From the NCBI GenBank assembly GCA_964649825.1, contig CAZYQW010000029.1, positions 74,283-138,282 of the forward strand: 64,000 nucleotides of DNA, in the 5' to 3' direction. The position numbers were made by a program, and so were the translations under genes. Every line of letters begins with the position of its first letter. Within the stretch, counting starts at the first letter, position 1. Below, in pieces: positions 1 through 8,433 of this stretch. Source of the DNA: CAZYQW01 sp964649825 (GTDB taxonomy: Bacteria; Planctomycetota; B15-G4; JADJEK01). The notes beneath the pieces are model-generated. The model saw nothing but the letters and a program-made list of their open reading frames with translations, had not been told where the DNA came from and made no database searches.

Positions 1-1611
1 GGCGAACGCGAGAGGTCCGCGGTACCAACGCTTCAAGATCGACACCGTCCACGGCTCGCCTCGTCGCGTCGATCCGCGCCCGGCCAGAAGGTACGAGCAG
101 AGCGCCGGGGTCAGCGTGAGCGCCACGACGAGCGACGCGGCGAGCGACACGCTGAACGCGAGTCCGAGCGGCCGGAGCAGACGCCCCTCGACTCCCGTCA
201 GGAAGAACAGGGGAACGAAGACGAGGAGGATGATGGCGGTCGCGAAGACGATCGACATCCGCACCTCGTAGCTCGCCCCGACGATCACCGCGAACGACGA
301 TCGCCGTTCGGCCTCCGGCCTGGCCGCGTTCTCCCTCAGGCGCCGCACCACGTTCTCGACGTCGATGATCGCGTCGTCGACGAGCGCGCCGATCGCGATC
401 GCCATCCCGCCGAGCGTCATCGTGTTGATGCCGGCGCCGAACCAGTAGAGCGTGAGCGCGGCGATCAGCAGCGACACCGGAATCGCGAGCAAGGTGATGA
501 GGCTCGCACGAATCGACAGGAGGAACGCCGCGACCACGAGGATCACGAACAACGCGCCCTCCTTCAGCGCCGCCACCGTGTTGTCGACCGCGGCGCGGAT
601 GAAGTCGGCCTGGCGGAAGATGTTGGCGTTCAGGCGCATCCCGTCGGGCAACGTCGACTGCAGGTCCAGGACGACCTCGTCGAGCCGGCGCGTGAGCTCG
701 AGCGTGTTCGCGTCGGGCTGCTTCTGAACGGCGAGGATCACGGCCGGCTCGGTGATCGCGCGCCCGTCATCGGCGCGACGCGACGCGGAGGCGGCCCCGC
801 GGCGGAACGCGGCCCGCTCGGCGACCCGCGCGATGTCCCTCACCCTCACCGGGTTGTCGCCGCGCGAGACGACGACGGTCTGCTCGATGTCGGAGACGTC
901 GCGGATCCGCCCGACTCCGATCACGAGGGATTCCTGCGCGCCGGCCGTGTAGACGCCCGAAGAGACGTTCTCGTTCGACTCCGCGACGGCGTCCAGGACT
1001 TGCTCGACGGTGATCTCGTAGCCGGCGAGCCGCGCCGGATCGAGCCGCACCTCGAACTGCTTCACCTCGCCGCCGATCGGAAGCACCTGCGCCACGCCGG
1101 GGATCGACAGCAGGCGCCGGCGAACCCGGAACTCCGCGACGTCGCGCAGCTCCATCGGGTCGTTTCTGTCCGAGGTCAGCGCGAGGAAGAGGATTTCGCC
1201 CATGATCGAGGTCATCGGCGCGAGCACCGGCGGCTCGACTTGCTCGGGAAGCCGGCCGGACACGCTCGACAGCCGCTCCGCGACCGTTTGGCGGGCGCGG
1301 TACACGTCGGTACCCCAGTCGAACTCCGCCCACACGATCGAGAAGCCGAGCGTGGTCGCCGAGCGGACTCGCCGGATGCCGGTCGCTCCGTTCAACGCCG
1401 TCTCGATTGGAAACGTGACGAGCGTCTCCATCTCCTCCGGGGCCATTCCGTGACCTTCGACGAGCACCGTGACGGTCGGCGCGGTCAGGTCGGGAAACAC
1501 GTCGATGGGCAGCTTGCTCGTGGCGAACGACCCGAAGAGCAGCACCACGGCCGCGGCGAGCACGACGCCGAGACGGTTCTTCAGCGCACCACGTATGAGA
1601 GCGTTCAGCAT
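1..1611 (-). CDS. czcA: Heavy-metal efflux RND transporter, CzcA/CusA family (partial, C-terminal part outside window)
   Basis: Inner-membrane proton-driven pump subunit that moves metal ions out through a tripartite CzcCBA/CusCBA-type complex. I read it directly on the minus strand from an ATG at 1611, giving MLNALIRGALKNRLGVVLAA and then an open frame of 537 codons to the window edge. The N-terminal hydrophobic segment is followed by the periplasmic porter region. The membrane-region stretch GGMAIAIGALVDDAIIDVEN is the hallmark of heavy-metal RND pumps. Full-length relatives are about 1000 to 1050 residues, so roughly half is present. The gene lies 11 bases after the adaptor gene and the two are surely one operon. 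Copper/silver versus zinc/cobalt specificity cannot be told from the part visible. The family call is firm and the symbol is a family label. Confidence 0.93.
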   Translation of the reverse strand, partial: MLNALIRGALKNRLGVVLAAAVVLLFGSFATSKLPIDVFPDLTAPTVTVLVEGHGMAPEEMETLVTFPIETALNGATGIRRVRSATTLGFSIVWAEFDWGTDVYRARQTVAERLSSVSGRLPEQVEPPVLAPMTSIMGEILFLALTSDRNDPMELRDVAEFRVRRRLLSIPGVAQVLPIGGEVKQFEVRLDPARLAGYEITVEQVLDAVAESNENVSSGVYTAGAQESLVIGVGRIRDVSDIEQTVVVSRGDNPVRVRDIARVAERAAFRRGAASASRRADDGRAITEPAVILAVQKQPDANTLELTRRLDEVVLDLQSTLPDGMRLNANIFRQADFIRAAVDNTVAALKEGALFVILVVAAFLLSIRASLITLLAIPVSLLIAALTLYWFGAGINTMTLGGMAIAIGALVDDAIIDVENVVRRLRENAARPEAERRSSFAVIVGASYEVRMSIVFATAIILLVFVPLFFLTGVEGRLLRPLGLAFSVSLAASLVVALTLTPALCSYLLAGRGSTRRGEPWTVSILKRWYRGPLAFA

Positions 1612-1622
1612 GATTCGCCCCC

Positions 1623-3326
1623 TTAGTGGTGATGGTGCCCGTCGGCCACCGAATCGGGGGCGAGCGAGGCGAGGCGAACGGTGTAGGCGCCGCGGCTCAC
1701 GACGCGCGCGCCCTCGGCAAGTCCGTCCAGCACCTCAACGCGGTCGCCGTCCTCGATGCCGACCTTCAGGAACCGCTTCTGGAAGCTCTCCCCGCCCACC
1801 AGGACGTAGGCGGTCGGCAAACCGTTCTCGACGACCACGGCCTCGCGCGGGATCGCGATCGCGTTGTGCGCCACCCGCGTCCCGAGGTAGACGTCGAGCG
1901 ACATCCCGATGCGCAGCCGGCCGAGCGGGTTCGGCACCTCGAAGAGCAGCGAAGCGGAGTGCGTGACGGAGTCGACGATCAGCGGCCGATGCACCAGTTC
2001 CGCGCCTTCGACGTCGCGCAGGTCGAGCATCGTCTCGTCATGCCCCGGGATCTTGACGATCGCCGAGGGATCGTCGCCAAGCGAGGGCAGGTCGAACTCC
2101 GGGACCCTCGCCTCGATCCAAACGATCGAGGCGTCGATGATCTCGAACACCGGTTCGCGCACGTCGAAGAACTGGCCCTCGATGCACTCGGCGCGTACGA
2201 GGACGCCGTCGATCGGAGCGCGGAGGGGCAGGAGCAGCCCGTCGCCTCCGCCCGCCTCGGTTCGCTCCGCGGCCGCGGCCTCGCCCTCGAGATCCACCAA
2301 CCCGCGAAGCGCGTCGCGGAGCTCGTCCAGCAGAGCGTCGATCCCGGCGAGCTCGGCCGCCGCCACGCGGGTCGTTTGCTCGGCCTCATCCATTTCCTGA
2401 TCGGTGGCCAGCCCCCGACCGTGCAGCGATCGCACGCGTTCGAGGGCACGAGCCGCGTAGTCGATGCGTGTCGTGAGCGTCGAGCGCGTCGCCGCGAGCT
2501 CGGCCGAGCGGACCGCCAGGTCGGTGCGCCGGAGGGCCAGCTCTCGACGCTGCGCCGCGAGCTGCGATCGGTTCGCCGCGAGCGCGGCGGCCTCGGTGAC
2601 GGGCAGCGGCGGACGGATCCAGCCGAGAAGACGCCCCTTCGTGACCCTCTCGCCCATGTCCGGGAGCCCTCCGTCGGGTGCGACGATCGAGCCCGCGATC
2701 GGCGGCGTCACGTGGGCCGCGTTGCCGTGGCGCGTCACGACGCGGCCCGGCACCTGCACCCGTTCGATCAAGTCCTCGCGATCGACGAGGTGAAGCCGCG
2801 TCCCGACGCGCCACTGCTCTTCGAGCCGGAACGTGACGAGATCCGGCACGTCGGCGCCGTCGGAGAGGGCCGCCCGCGCGGCCGCGTCATCCGCGTGCAC
2901 GGCGACGGATCCGAGGTCGAAGCGATCCTCGTGATCCCCCCGCAGCACGAACGAGAGCGCGACGTCGCCCGGGTCGGCGATCGTCAGCGCCGGGACGAAA
3001 AGACCCGGGCGGCGCGGAGCCTCGGCCGACGCGCGCGATTCGCGCCCGCCCGCCGAACGAGCGACGACCTCGAGCGTTCCCGCGGACACCGGCTCTCCGC
3101 TCGCCAGGATCGTGACGTGGGCGAGAAACTCGATCGGCCGGCCGGCCACCGGAATCGGAAACTCGACGAACAGCTCGGAACGATCGGTGAATACGGTGGC
3201 CGTCGTCGCCGGCGTCTCGTCTTCGTGAGCGGCGTCATCGTCCGCGTGAGGATGCTGATGATGTGGAGGACAGCCCAATCCCGCGACGAGCAGGAAGAGC
3301 AGCCCCGAACGTAGGAATCGGTGCAT
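1623..3326 (-). CDS. czcB: RND efflux periplasmic adaptor (membrane fusion protein), CzcB/CusB-like, His-rich ends
   Basis: Periplasmic adaptor that bridges the RND pump encoded just downstream to an outer-membrane channel. The 567-residue product starts with a lipoprotein-like signal whose lipobox is VAGLGC, followed at once by a His-rich stretch (PPHHQHPHADDD). It ends in HHHH. Between these lie an N-terminal beta domain, a lipoyl-like segment near HVTPPIAGSIVAPDG, a long Arg/Leu/Glu-rich coiled-coil hairpin (about residues 245 to 340), and the second lipoyl half near LRAPIDGVLVRAECIEGQF with beta-barrel strands after it. His-rich tails on such adaptors are usually taken as metal-binding. 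The order adaptor then pump, with 11 bases between, fits a metal efflux operon. No outer-membrane CzcC gene is visible upstream. Confidence 0.9.
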   Translation of the reverse strand: MHRFLRSGLLFLLVAGLGCPPHHQHPHADDDAAHEDETPATTATVFTDRSELFVEFPIPVAGRPIEFLAHVTILASGEPVSAGTLEVVARSAGGRESRASAEAPRRPGLFVPALTIADPGDVALSFVLRGDHEDRFDLGSVAVHADDAAARAALSDGADVPDLVTFRLEEQWRVGTRLHLVDREDLIERVQVPGRVVTRHGNAAHVTPPIAGSIVAPDGGLPDMGERVTKGRLLGWIRPPLPVTEAAALAANRSQLAAQRRELALRRTDLAVRSAELAATRSTLTTRIDYAARALERVRSLHGRGLATDQEMDEAEQTTRVAAAELAGIDALLDELRDALRGLVDLEGEAAAAERTEAGGGDGLLLPLRAPIDGVLVRAECIEGQFFDVREPVFEIIDASIVWIEARVPEFDLPSLGDDPSAIVKIPGHDETMLDLRDVEGAELVHRPLIVDSVTHSASLLFEVPNPLGRLRIGMSLDVYLGTRVAHNAIAIPREAVVVENGLPTAYVLVGGESFQKRFLKVGIEDGDRVEVLDGLAEGARVVSRGAYTVRLASLAPDSVADGHHHH

Positions 3327-3416
3327 GGATGGAGACCCTCGGGGAACCGGGAATGCGCGCGTGAACCTCCCGCCCGCGGGACGCGGACGGGACGACGGCA
3401 GGACGACGATCCTGGT

Positions 3417-3845
3417 TCAGAGGGTCGGAGGAGCGCGCGGTGCGGATGGAGCGGTTTCGACGCCGATCGGTGGATGGACGGCAGGGATCGATTCGACCCG
3501 ACGGGGCGCCGGCGGGTGGTCGGTGGACGGTGCGAGCTCGACGCCGGGCGGAGGCGCTTGAGCCTCGCCGCGCGCAGAGTCCCGCTCCCAGCACTTCTTC
3601 GGCAGCACGAAGCGCGGCGTGTCGCCGTGAACGTGCCAGTCGGCGCGGCAGTCATCGTCGCACCGCAGGATCGGTCCCGCGACCTTGACCGCGGCGACGC
3701 CCTCGAGCCCCGGCTCCTGGCCCGGGTGACGATGAGGCTCGTGCGAGTGATCCGGCTCGGAATGATGGGCGTGGACGTGGTACGGCTGGAGCGCCACGTG
3801 CGCCAGCACCAGGAGTGCGATCCAGATCGATCCGAGCCTCCGCAT
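3417..3845 (-). CDS. Small His-rich secreted protein next to metal efflux genes
   Basis: A 142-residue protein starting at the ATG at 3845 (MRRLGSIWIALLVLAHVALQ). It has an N-terminal hydrophobic signal or anchor followed by a histidine cluster (YHVHAHHSEPDHSHEPHRH). A pair of cysteines follows in RCDDDCRADWHVHGD, and the C-terminus is rich in Pro and Ala. It precedes the adaptor and pump genes on the same strand by 90 bases, so it is probably co-transcribed. The His and Cys pattern suggests periplasmic metal binding, by analogy with small His-rich accessory proteins in copper and zinc efflux operons. I do not recognise a named family. The long overlapping reading frame upstream of 3845 is a composition artefact. 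Confidence 0.65.
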   Translation of the reverse strand: MRRLGSIWIALLVLAHVALQPYHVHAHHSEPDHSHEPHRHPGQEPGLEGVAAVKVAGPILRCDDDCRADWHVHGDTPRFVLPKKCWERDSARGEAQAPPPGVELAPSTDHPPAPRRVESIPAVHPPIGVETAPSAPRAPPTL

Positions 3846-3958
3846 GGCGAGGAAGCTAGCCGATGCGACGCCGCCCGGCAACTGCGGAGAGCCGACGCCG
3901 TCGACGTCGGCCCTCCACCGGGTGGCCGGGGTCGCCAGCGACCCGACGCGACCCGCCG

Positions 3959-6900
3959 TCAGCAATCGAGGATGTCGAGCCGGAGCGCCTGCGTCGTGCG
4001 CCAGCACGCCCCACCGTTCTCGCGCACCACCCCCTGGACGTAGTAGGTCTGGCCGACCATGACGACCGATGACGGGAGCGGGACCGGGAAACGCATCGTC
4101 CCTTCCGCGTCGGAAGTGGCGTACAGCGTCAGCAGGATCGGCTCCACGAAGATCGGACAACCCTGCAGAGACAGGCTCGCCGACGCGGCGGGCACCACGG
4201 TGGCGCCGATGTAGAGCAGACCCGGCTTCGATGGTGCAGCCCCCTCGACCCGGATCTCGAAGAGGAGGTTGTCGATGCACGGGGCCGACCCGGCGACCAA
4301 CGTGGGCGCGACGCCTCCGGCGCAGCCGGATCCCACGCACGCGAACCCCACGTCCGACACTTCGTCGCTCGACGTCGCGGGGATGACCTCGCTCACGTCG
4401 TTCAACGTCGTCAGGTTCCCGCCGGACGGGACGACTCGAAGCTCGATCGGCTGTTCCACGTCGACGCCGGCCGTATCGACGTGGACCTGCCGGAAGAACG
4501 GGAGGAGCGCGGCCGGGGCCGGAACGGACGGAACCGACGTCGACCCGAGCAGCGTGCCGCCCTGCGAGACCTCGATCGAGGCCACGCTCGAGTCCTGCCG
4601 CCCGACGTTGTGCACCTCGACGAAGACGCCGTCGCCCTCGCCGTCCCAGATCGCGCTCATCTTACCTACGGCCGGATCGGCGACGTCGAGCGACGGAGTC
4701 GTCTCCGACCCCGGCTCGAGCGTGAGCACGATCGACGTGGTCTGTCCGGACGGGAGGCCCGGGATCGTGAAGCGTCGGCCCGGCTTGAGGAATCCCAGGC
4801 CCGACGTCGCGACGACCGGAGACCCCGGCTGGTCGTCCGGCCCCGCCGGTCCCCACGACAGCGCGTACGTCCCGAACTTCATCCGATGCCACACGCGAAA
4901 CGAGACGTCGGCCGCGGACGCCCCGAAGTTGTGGACGAGAAGGTTGAGCTGCGTCCCGTCGTGGTCCGGCTTCACGTTGACGAGCGGGGCGACGTCGAGG
5001 TCGCCGGAGCCTTCCGGTCGCTCCCACGTCACGATCGGCCGCTGCTCGCTCGACCATTGTCCGCCCGATACCACGGCGTAGAGGAGTTTGTGGCTCCCCT
5101 TGATGTGGAAGTACGCCCGGTCGTTGTAGGAGACCGCGGTGGTCGCGAGCGGGAAGAACGACCGCAGCCACGTCGCCGCTTCCGACATCGCCGCCTCGAT
5201 CTCGCCCTTGTCCTCGTTCAGGACGAACTTCATGTAGGGATCGCCGGTGTTCGCGAGCCACTGATCGAACTGACCCTGGTCCGGCTCGGTCGTGGAGGAG
5301 ACGGGGACGACCGGGTTCGGCCCTTCATAGAGGAAGTGGCGCGCCCGGAAGAAACTCGACCTGACGTCGTTGCGATACTCGTTCGACGCCCAAGCCGGGC
5401 TTCCCGGCGCCGCAAACGGGTTCGGCGGCGTCGTCGCGACGAACACCGTCGCCGGGACGATCGGCTCGAGGTACGACGGGTCGCCGGTGTGACGGTACGC
5501 CATCAGCAGCAACGCGTAGACCTGCTCGAGGTACTCGGATTCCGCCGTGTAGTCGTTCCTCCACCATTCATTGCCCGCCATGCCCGGCAAGCCGAACTGC
5601 CCCGCGAACGCGTCGTCGGTCCGAATCGCGGCGGGGGGGATACCGATCGGCTTCGCCGCCCCCACCGGCTCGTTCGGATCGCTCGACATGCACGCGTCGC
5701 GCCACCCGTCGGCCAGCTTCAGAAGAACATCCAGGGCGACGGGATCGGCGCTGAAGTCGGCGACGAACAGGGCCGGCACGAGAGCGCGAAGATTGATCGG
5801 CGCGTCGATCGTGTGGATCATCAAGCTGTTGTTCTCGTCCACCGCCGTGGCGCCGAACGAGTAGCTTCGAATGTGCCACGGCTGCTCGACCGTGGCGAGC
5901 GGCTTCATCCATGGCGCGTCATCGGGCGGGTAGGGGAGGAGGTCGTGGAACAGGTTTCGCAGCGTGCGCATCGGGATCTCGAGGTACGTCGGATCCGCGT
6001 AGTAGCGAAGCAACGCCCCGAAAAGCGGATGCGTCGTGTACTCGCCCGCGTGCTCGGAGTCGCCGGCGCCGTCGAAGTAGCCCTGCGCCTGGTTCACGTT
6101 CGGACCGAACAGAACGGTGTCGCCGGCGCCGCGCAGCGCGCGCTGCAACGGCGACTCGTGCCAGAAGTCGCCGGTCGGCGAGAAGACCCGCGGCGTTCCC
6201 CAGAGGGCTCCCAACAACTCCACGTCGTCCCCGTCGCCGCCCCCGAACTCGCCCTCGATGAGCCGTCGCTCCGACCACCAGCGCCCGACCTCCTGATACG
6301 CCGAGAGGTAGTCGCGCGTCGCGGTCGCCCAGGCCGGTGCGGAGGACGTGGCGCCCGGCTCGGTGAACTCTGACCACCACGTCGTGGCCGGGTCGTACGT
6401 CGGGGGCGCGTCGCCGTCCCAATCCGGAATGATCGTGCCCTCCGGCGCGATGCCCGAGTAGTTCTGCGAGATCCAGAGGAACATCTTCACCGCGGCCGCG
6501 TCTCGGAACAGTCCGTTCGAGCCGAGCTCGGTCGCCATCGACGCCACGATGTCGTGCCAGTAGTTCGTCGCGTTCTTCGGCTGTCCGGGGGGCGCCGCGG
6601 GGGCCTGCGTCGAGCGCCCGTAGTACTGGACCGCGCGGCGATACTCGGCCCGCGGCAGCAGCGGGCACGTCTCGATGAACGGATTGTCCGACGCGAAGAG
6701 ATCGCCCTGGATCTGACGGAAGAGGAGCTCGGCCGCGCCGAGGTTGCGCATGATCCCGCTCAAGAGCCCTTGGGTGGCGAACCCGCCGGAAACCGCGTTG
6801 GACGTGTAGCCGCGGACTTGCGCGAAGAAGAGCGCGTCGCGGAAATCGAGCGCGCTCTCGAGCAGCTCCGATTCCGCGACGTTCGGGGTCGCGATGGCGG

Positions 6901-7858
6901 AGAGCAACGCGATCGCCTCGTCGAGCTCGGCGTCGCGCGGGTCGCCCGGCCAGACCGAACCTCCGGCCTCGCCCAGCCAGCCGGCCTCCTCCGAGCCATC
7001 GAGCCAGCCGACGAGCCACAGCAACGCGCTGGCGCGAAGGAGCGGATCGGAGGTCGAGATGCCCACGGCGGCGGCACGTGCCGCGACCAAGTCGGACTCG
7101 TTCAGCGCGTCGACGAGGTCGAGGACCGCGGAAGCGGTCGAGTCCGTCACGATCCCTCCCGACGCGTGCGAGTAGCGGATCGGGAGCGGAACGTCGTCGT
7201 AGATCTCGACCCCTTGGATCGAGTTGTAGCTCTCGTCGTCGCCCTCCGCGCGAAAGTGGAAGCCGATCGAAGAATCGCCCGGCGGGACCTCGACGGTGAC
7301 GCGCAGCTTCAGGTAGCCGCCGACCGACGTGGTGATGCATGCCGACAGCGTGGTCGCCTCGAACTCGTCGCTGGCGCCCTTGCTGAGGATCGTCCGCGCG
7401 AAGAGACCCGTCGCCGCCGCGGCCGGTGCATCGGCGGGATCGGTCTCGATCCAGACCTCCAGGTTTCGCAAGGGCGTCGTGTTGGGACTGCCGCACATCG
7501 TTCCCGACCGGCCTACGTTGCCGAGGTACAGCACGCAGCGATAGACACCGGGATCGATGTCGACGCGGAAGACGCACTCGGTCGAACCCGAGTCCGGGGC
7601 GGTGACCACGGAGTCACGGAGCACGTCGAACTGGCCATGGTAGACGGTGTTCGGATCGATGGTCGCCCAGGAGACGACGCCCTGCGGCGCGACGGCCGGC
7701 TCCCACCCGTATCCCGACCCAGGATAGAGGGTGACGTTCGTGACTCCGGTCCAGCCGGCCTGCAGGCTGCTCGCGGGGCCCATGTCGAAGCGAAACGGCT
7801 GCGCGTGCGTGACCGTGCTGCAAACAAGCGTGACGATGACGGGGATCGATGCTCTCAC
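3959..7858 (-). CDS. Large secreted protein, N-terminal carbohydrate-binding-like domain and helical central domain
   Basis: A 1299-residue exported protein. I chose the GTG at 7858 because an AAAGGGAGG ribosome site sits 4 bases upstream and the product then opens with a clean signal peptide (RASIPVIVTLVCSTVTHAQ). An ATG at 7903 in the same frame would put extra residues before the signal. Residues about 20 to 215 look like a malectin- or F5/8-type beta-sandwich with several Cys. The middle, about 215 to 850, is helical and Trp-rich (for example GNEWWRNDYTAESEYLEQVY) and resembles alpha/alpha-toroid folds of polysaccharide-active enzymes; no catalytic motif was recognised. The last 300 residues are Ig-like beta strands and end in a Cys-rich domain. 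Function is unknown; export and a role at the surface are inferred. Confidence 0.8.
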   Translation of the reverse strand: MRASIPVIVTLVCSTVTHAQPFRFDMGPASSLQAGWTGVTNVTLYPGSGYGWEPAVAPQGVVSWATIDPNTVYHGQFDVLRDSVVTAPDSGSTECVFRVDIDPGVYRCVLYLGNVGRSGTMCGSPNTTPLRNLEVWIETDPADAPAAAATGLFARTILSKGASDEFEATTLSACITTSVGGYLKLRVTVEVPPGDSSIGFHFRAEGDDESYNSIQGVEIYDDVPLPIRYSHASGGIVTDSTASAVLDLVDALNESDLVAARAAAVGISTSDPLLRASALLWLVGWLDGSEEAGWLGEAGGSVWPGDPRDAELDEAIALLSAIATPNVAESELLESALDFRDALFFAQVRGYTSNAVSGGFATQGLLSGIMRNLGAAELLFRQIQGDLFASDNPFIETCPLLPRAEYRRAVQYYGRSTQAPAAPPGQPKNATNYWHDIVASMATELGSNGLFRDAAAVKMFLWISQNYSGIAPEGTIIPDWDGDAPPTYDPATTWWSEFTEPGATSSAPAWATATRDYLSAYQEVGRWWSERRLIEGEFGGGDGDDVELLGALWGTPRVFSPTGDFWHESPLQRALRGAGDTVLFGPNVNQAQGYFDGAGDSEHAGEYTTHPLFGALLRYYADPTYLEIPMRTLRNLFHDLLPYPPDDAPWMKPLATVEQPWHIRSYSFGATAVDENNSLMIHTIDAPINLRALVPALFVADFSADPVALDVLLKLADGWRDACMSSDPNEPVGAAKPIGIPPAAIRTDDAFAGQFGLPGMAGNEWWRNDYTAESEYLEQVYALLLMAYRHTGDPSYLEPIVPATVFVATTPPNPFAAPGSPAWASNEYRNDVRSSFFRARHFLYEGPNPVVPVSSTTEPDQGQFDQWLANTGDPYMKFVLNEDKGEIEAAMSEAATWLRSFFPLATTAVSYNDRAYFHIKGSHKLLYAVVSGGQWSSEQRPIVTWERPEGSGDLDVAPLVNVKPDHDGTQLNLLVHNFGASAADVSFRVWHRMKFGTYALSWGPAGPDDQPGSPVVATSGLGFLKPGRRFTIPGLPSGQTTSIVLTLEPGSETTPSLDVADPAVGKMSAIWDGEGDGVFVEVHNVGRQDSSVASIEVSQGGTLLGSTSVPSVPAPAALLPFFRQVHVDTAGVDVEQPIELRVVPSGGNLTTLNDVSEVIPATSSDEVSDVGFACVGSGCAGGVAPTLVAGSAPCIDNLLFEIRVEGAAPSKPGLLYIGATVVPAASASLSLQGCPIFVEPILLTLYATSDAEGTMRFPVPLPSSVVMVGQTYYVQGVVRENGGACWRTTQALRLDILDC

Positions 7859-8008
7859 GGAACCTCCCTTTCCAAGACTCGACACATCGGCCGAAACGTT
7901 CATTCTTCGCCGCGGGATTCTACGCTCCGCCCGGCCGCCGTTGGTCTCTGGACCTTCGGTCCGCATGTTCGTAGCCTCGAGTCTCGGTCCTCCCTCCGGC
8001 TCTTCGTC

Positions 8009-8419
8009 ATGATCGAGCTGCGTACGCTTCACCTCATCGTTGGAACGGTCGGCCTGATCGCCTTCCTGCTGACCGGACAGCACATGCACTGGGTCCATCA
8101 TCATCTGCAGGGGATGCACGATGGGCCGCGCCTGTTCTTTCGCTCGGCTCACATCTACCTCCTCTGGTCGTCGCTGCTGAACGTGCTGGTCGGCTGCTAT
8201 CTTGCGCGACTCACGTCGAGGCTCGCTCGGCACGTGCAGCTCCTGGCCTCGCTGGCGATCCTGGCCGGGCCGCTCCTTCTCTGTGTGTCGTTCTTCCATG
8301 AACCGTACAACGCGGGTCTCTTGCGCCCCGTCGGGCGGGCGGCCGTCGTGCTGGCCACGGCCGGCGTCTTGGCTCATGCCGGCGCGGCGATCACGGGGCA
8401 GGGCGCAACCAGCCGATAG
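8009..8419 (+). CDS. Small integral membrane protein, about four transmembrane segments
   Basis: 136 residues starting MIELRTLHLIVGTVGLIAFL at 8009. Four hydrophobic segments are visible, with a His-rich turn between the first two (GQHMHWVHHHLQGMHD). The pattern of a short four-helix membrane protein with conserved-looking His is shared by several uncharacterised families, some of which bind haem or metals; I cannot assign one. It is divergent from the large secreted gene to its left and convergent with the sulfatase-like gene to its right (14 bases between stops). No strong ribosome site is seen before the start. The frame is supported by strong third-position GC and by the membrane pattern. 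Confidence 0.7.
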   Translation: MIELRTLHLIVGTVGLIAFLLTGQHMHWVHHHLQGMHDGPRLFFRSAHIYLLWSSLLNVLVGCYLARLTSRLARHVQLLASLAILAGPLLLCVSFFHEPYNAGLLRPVGRAAVVLATAGVLAHAGAAITGQGATSR

Positions 8420-8433
8420 AGATCGCGAGGTCG

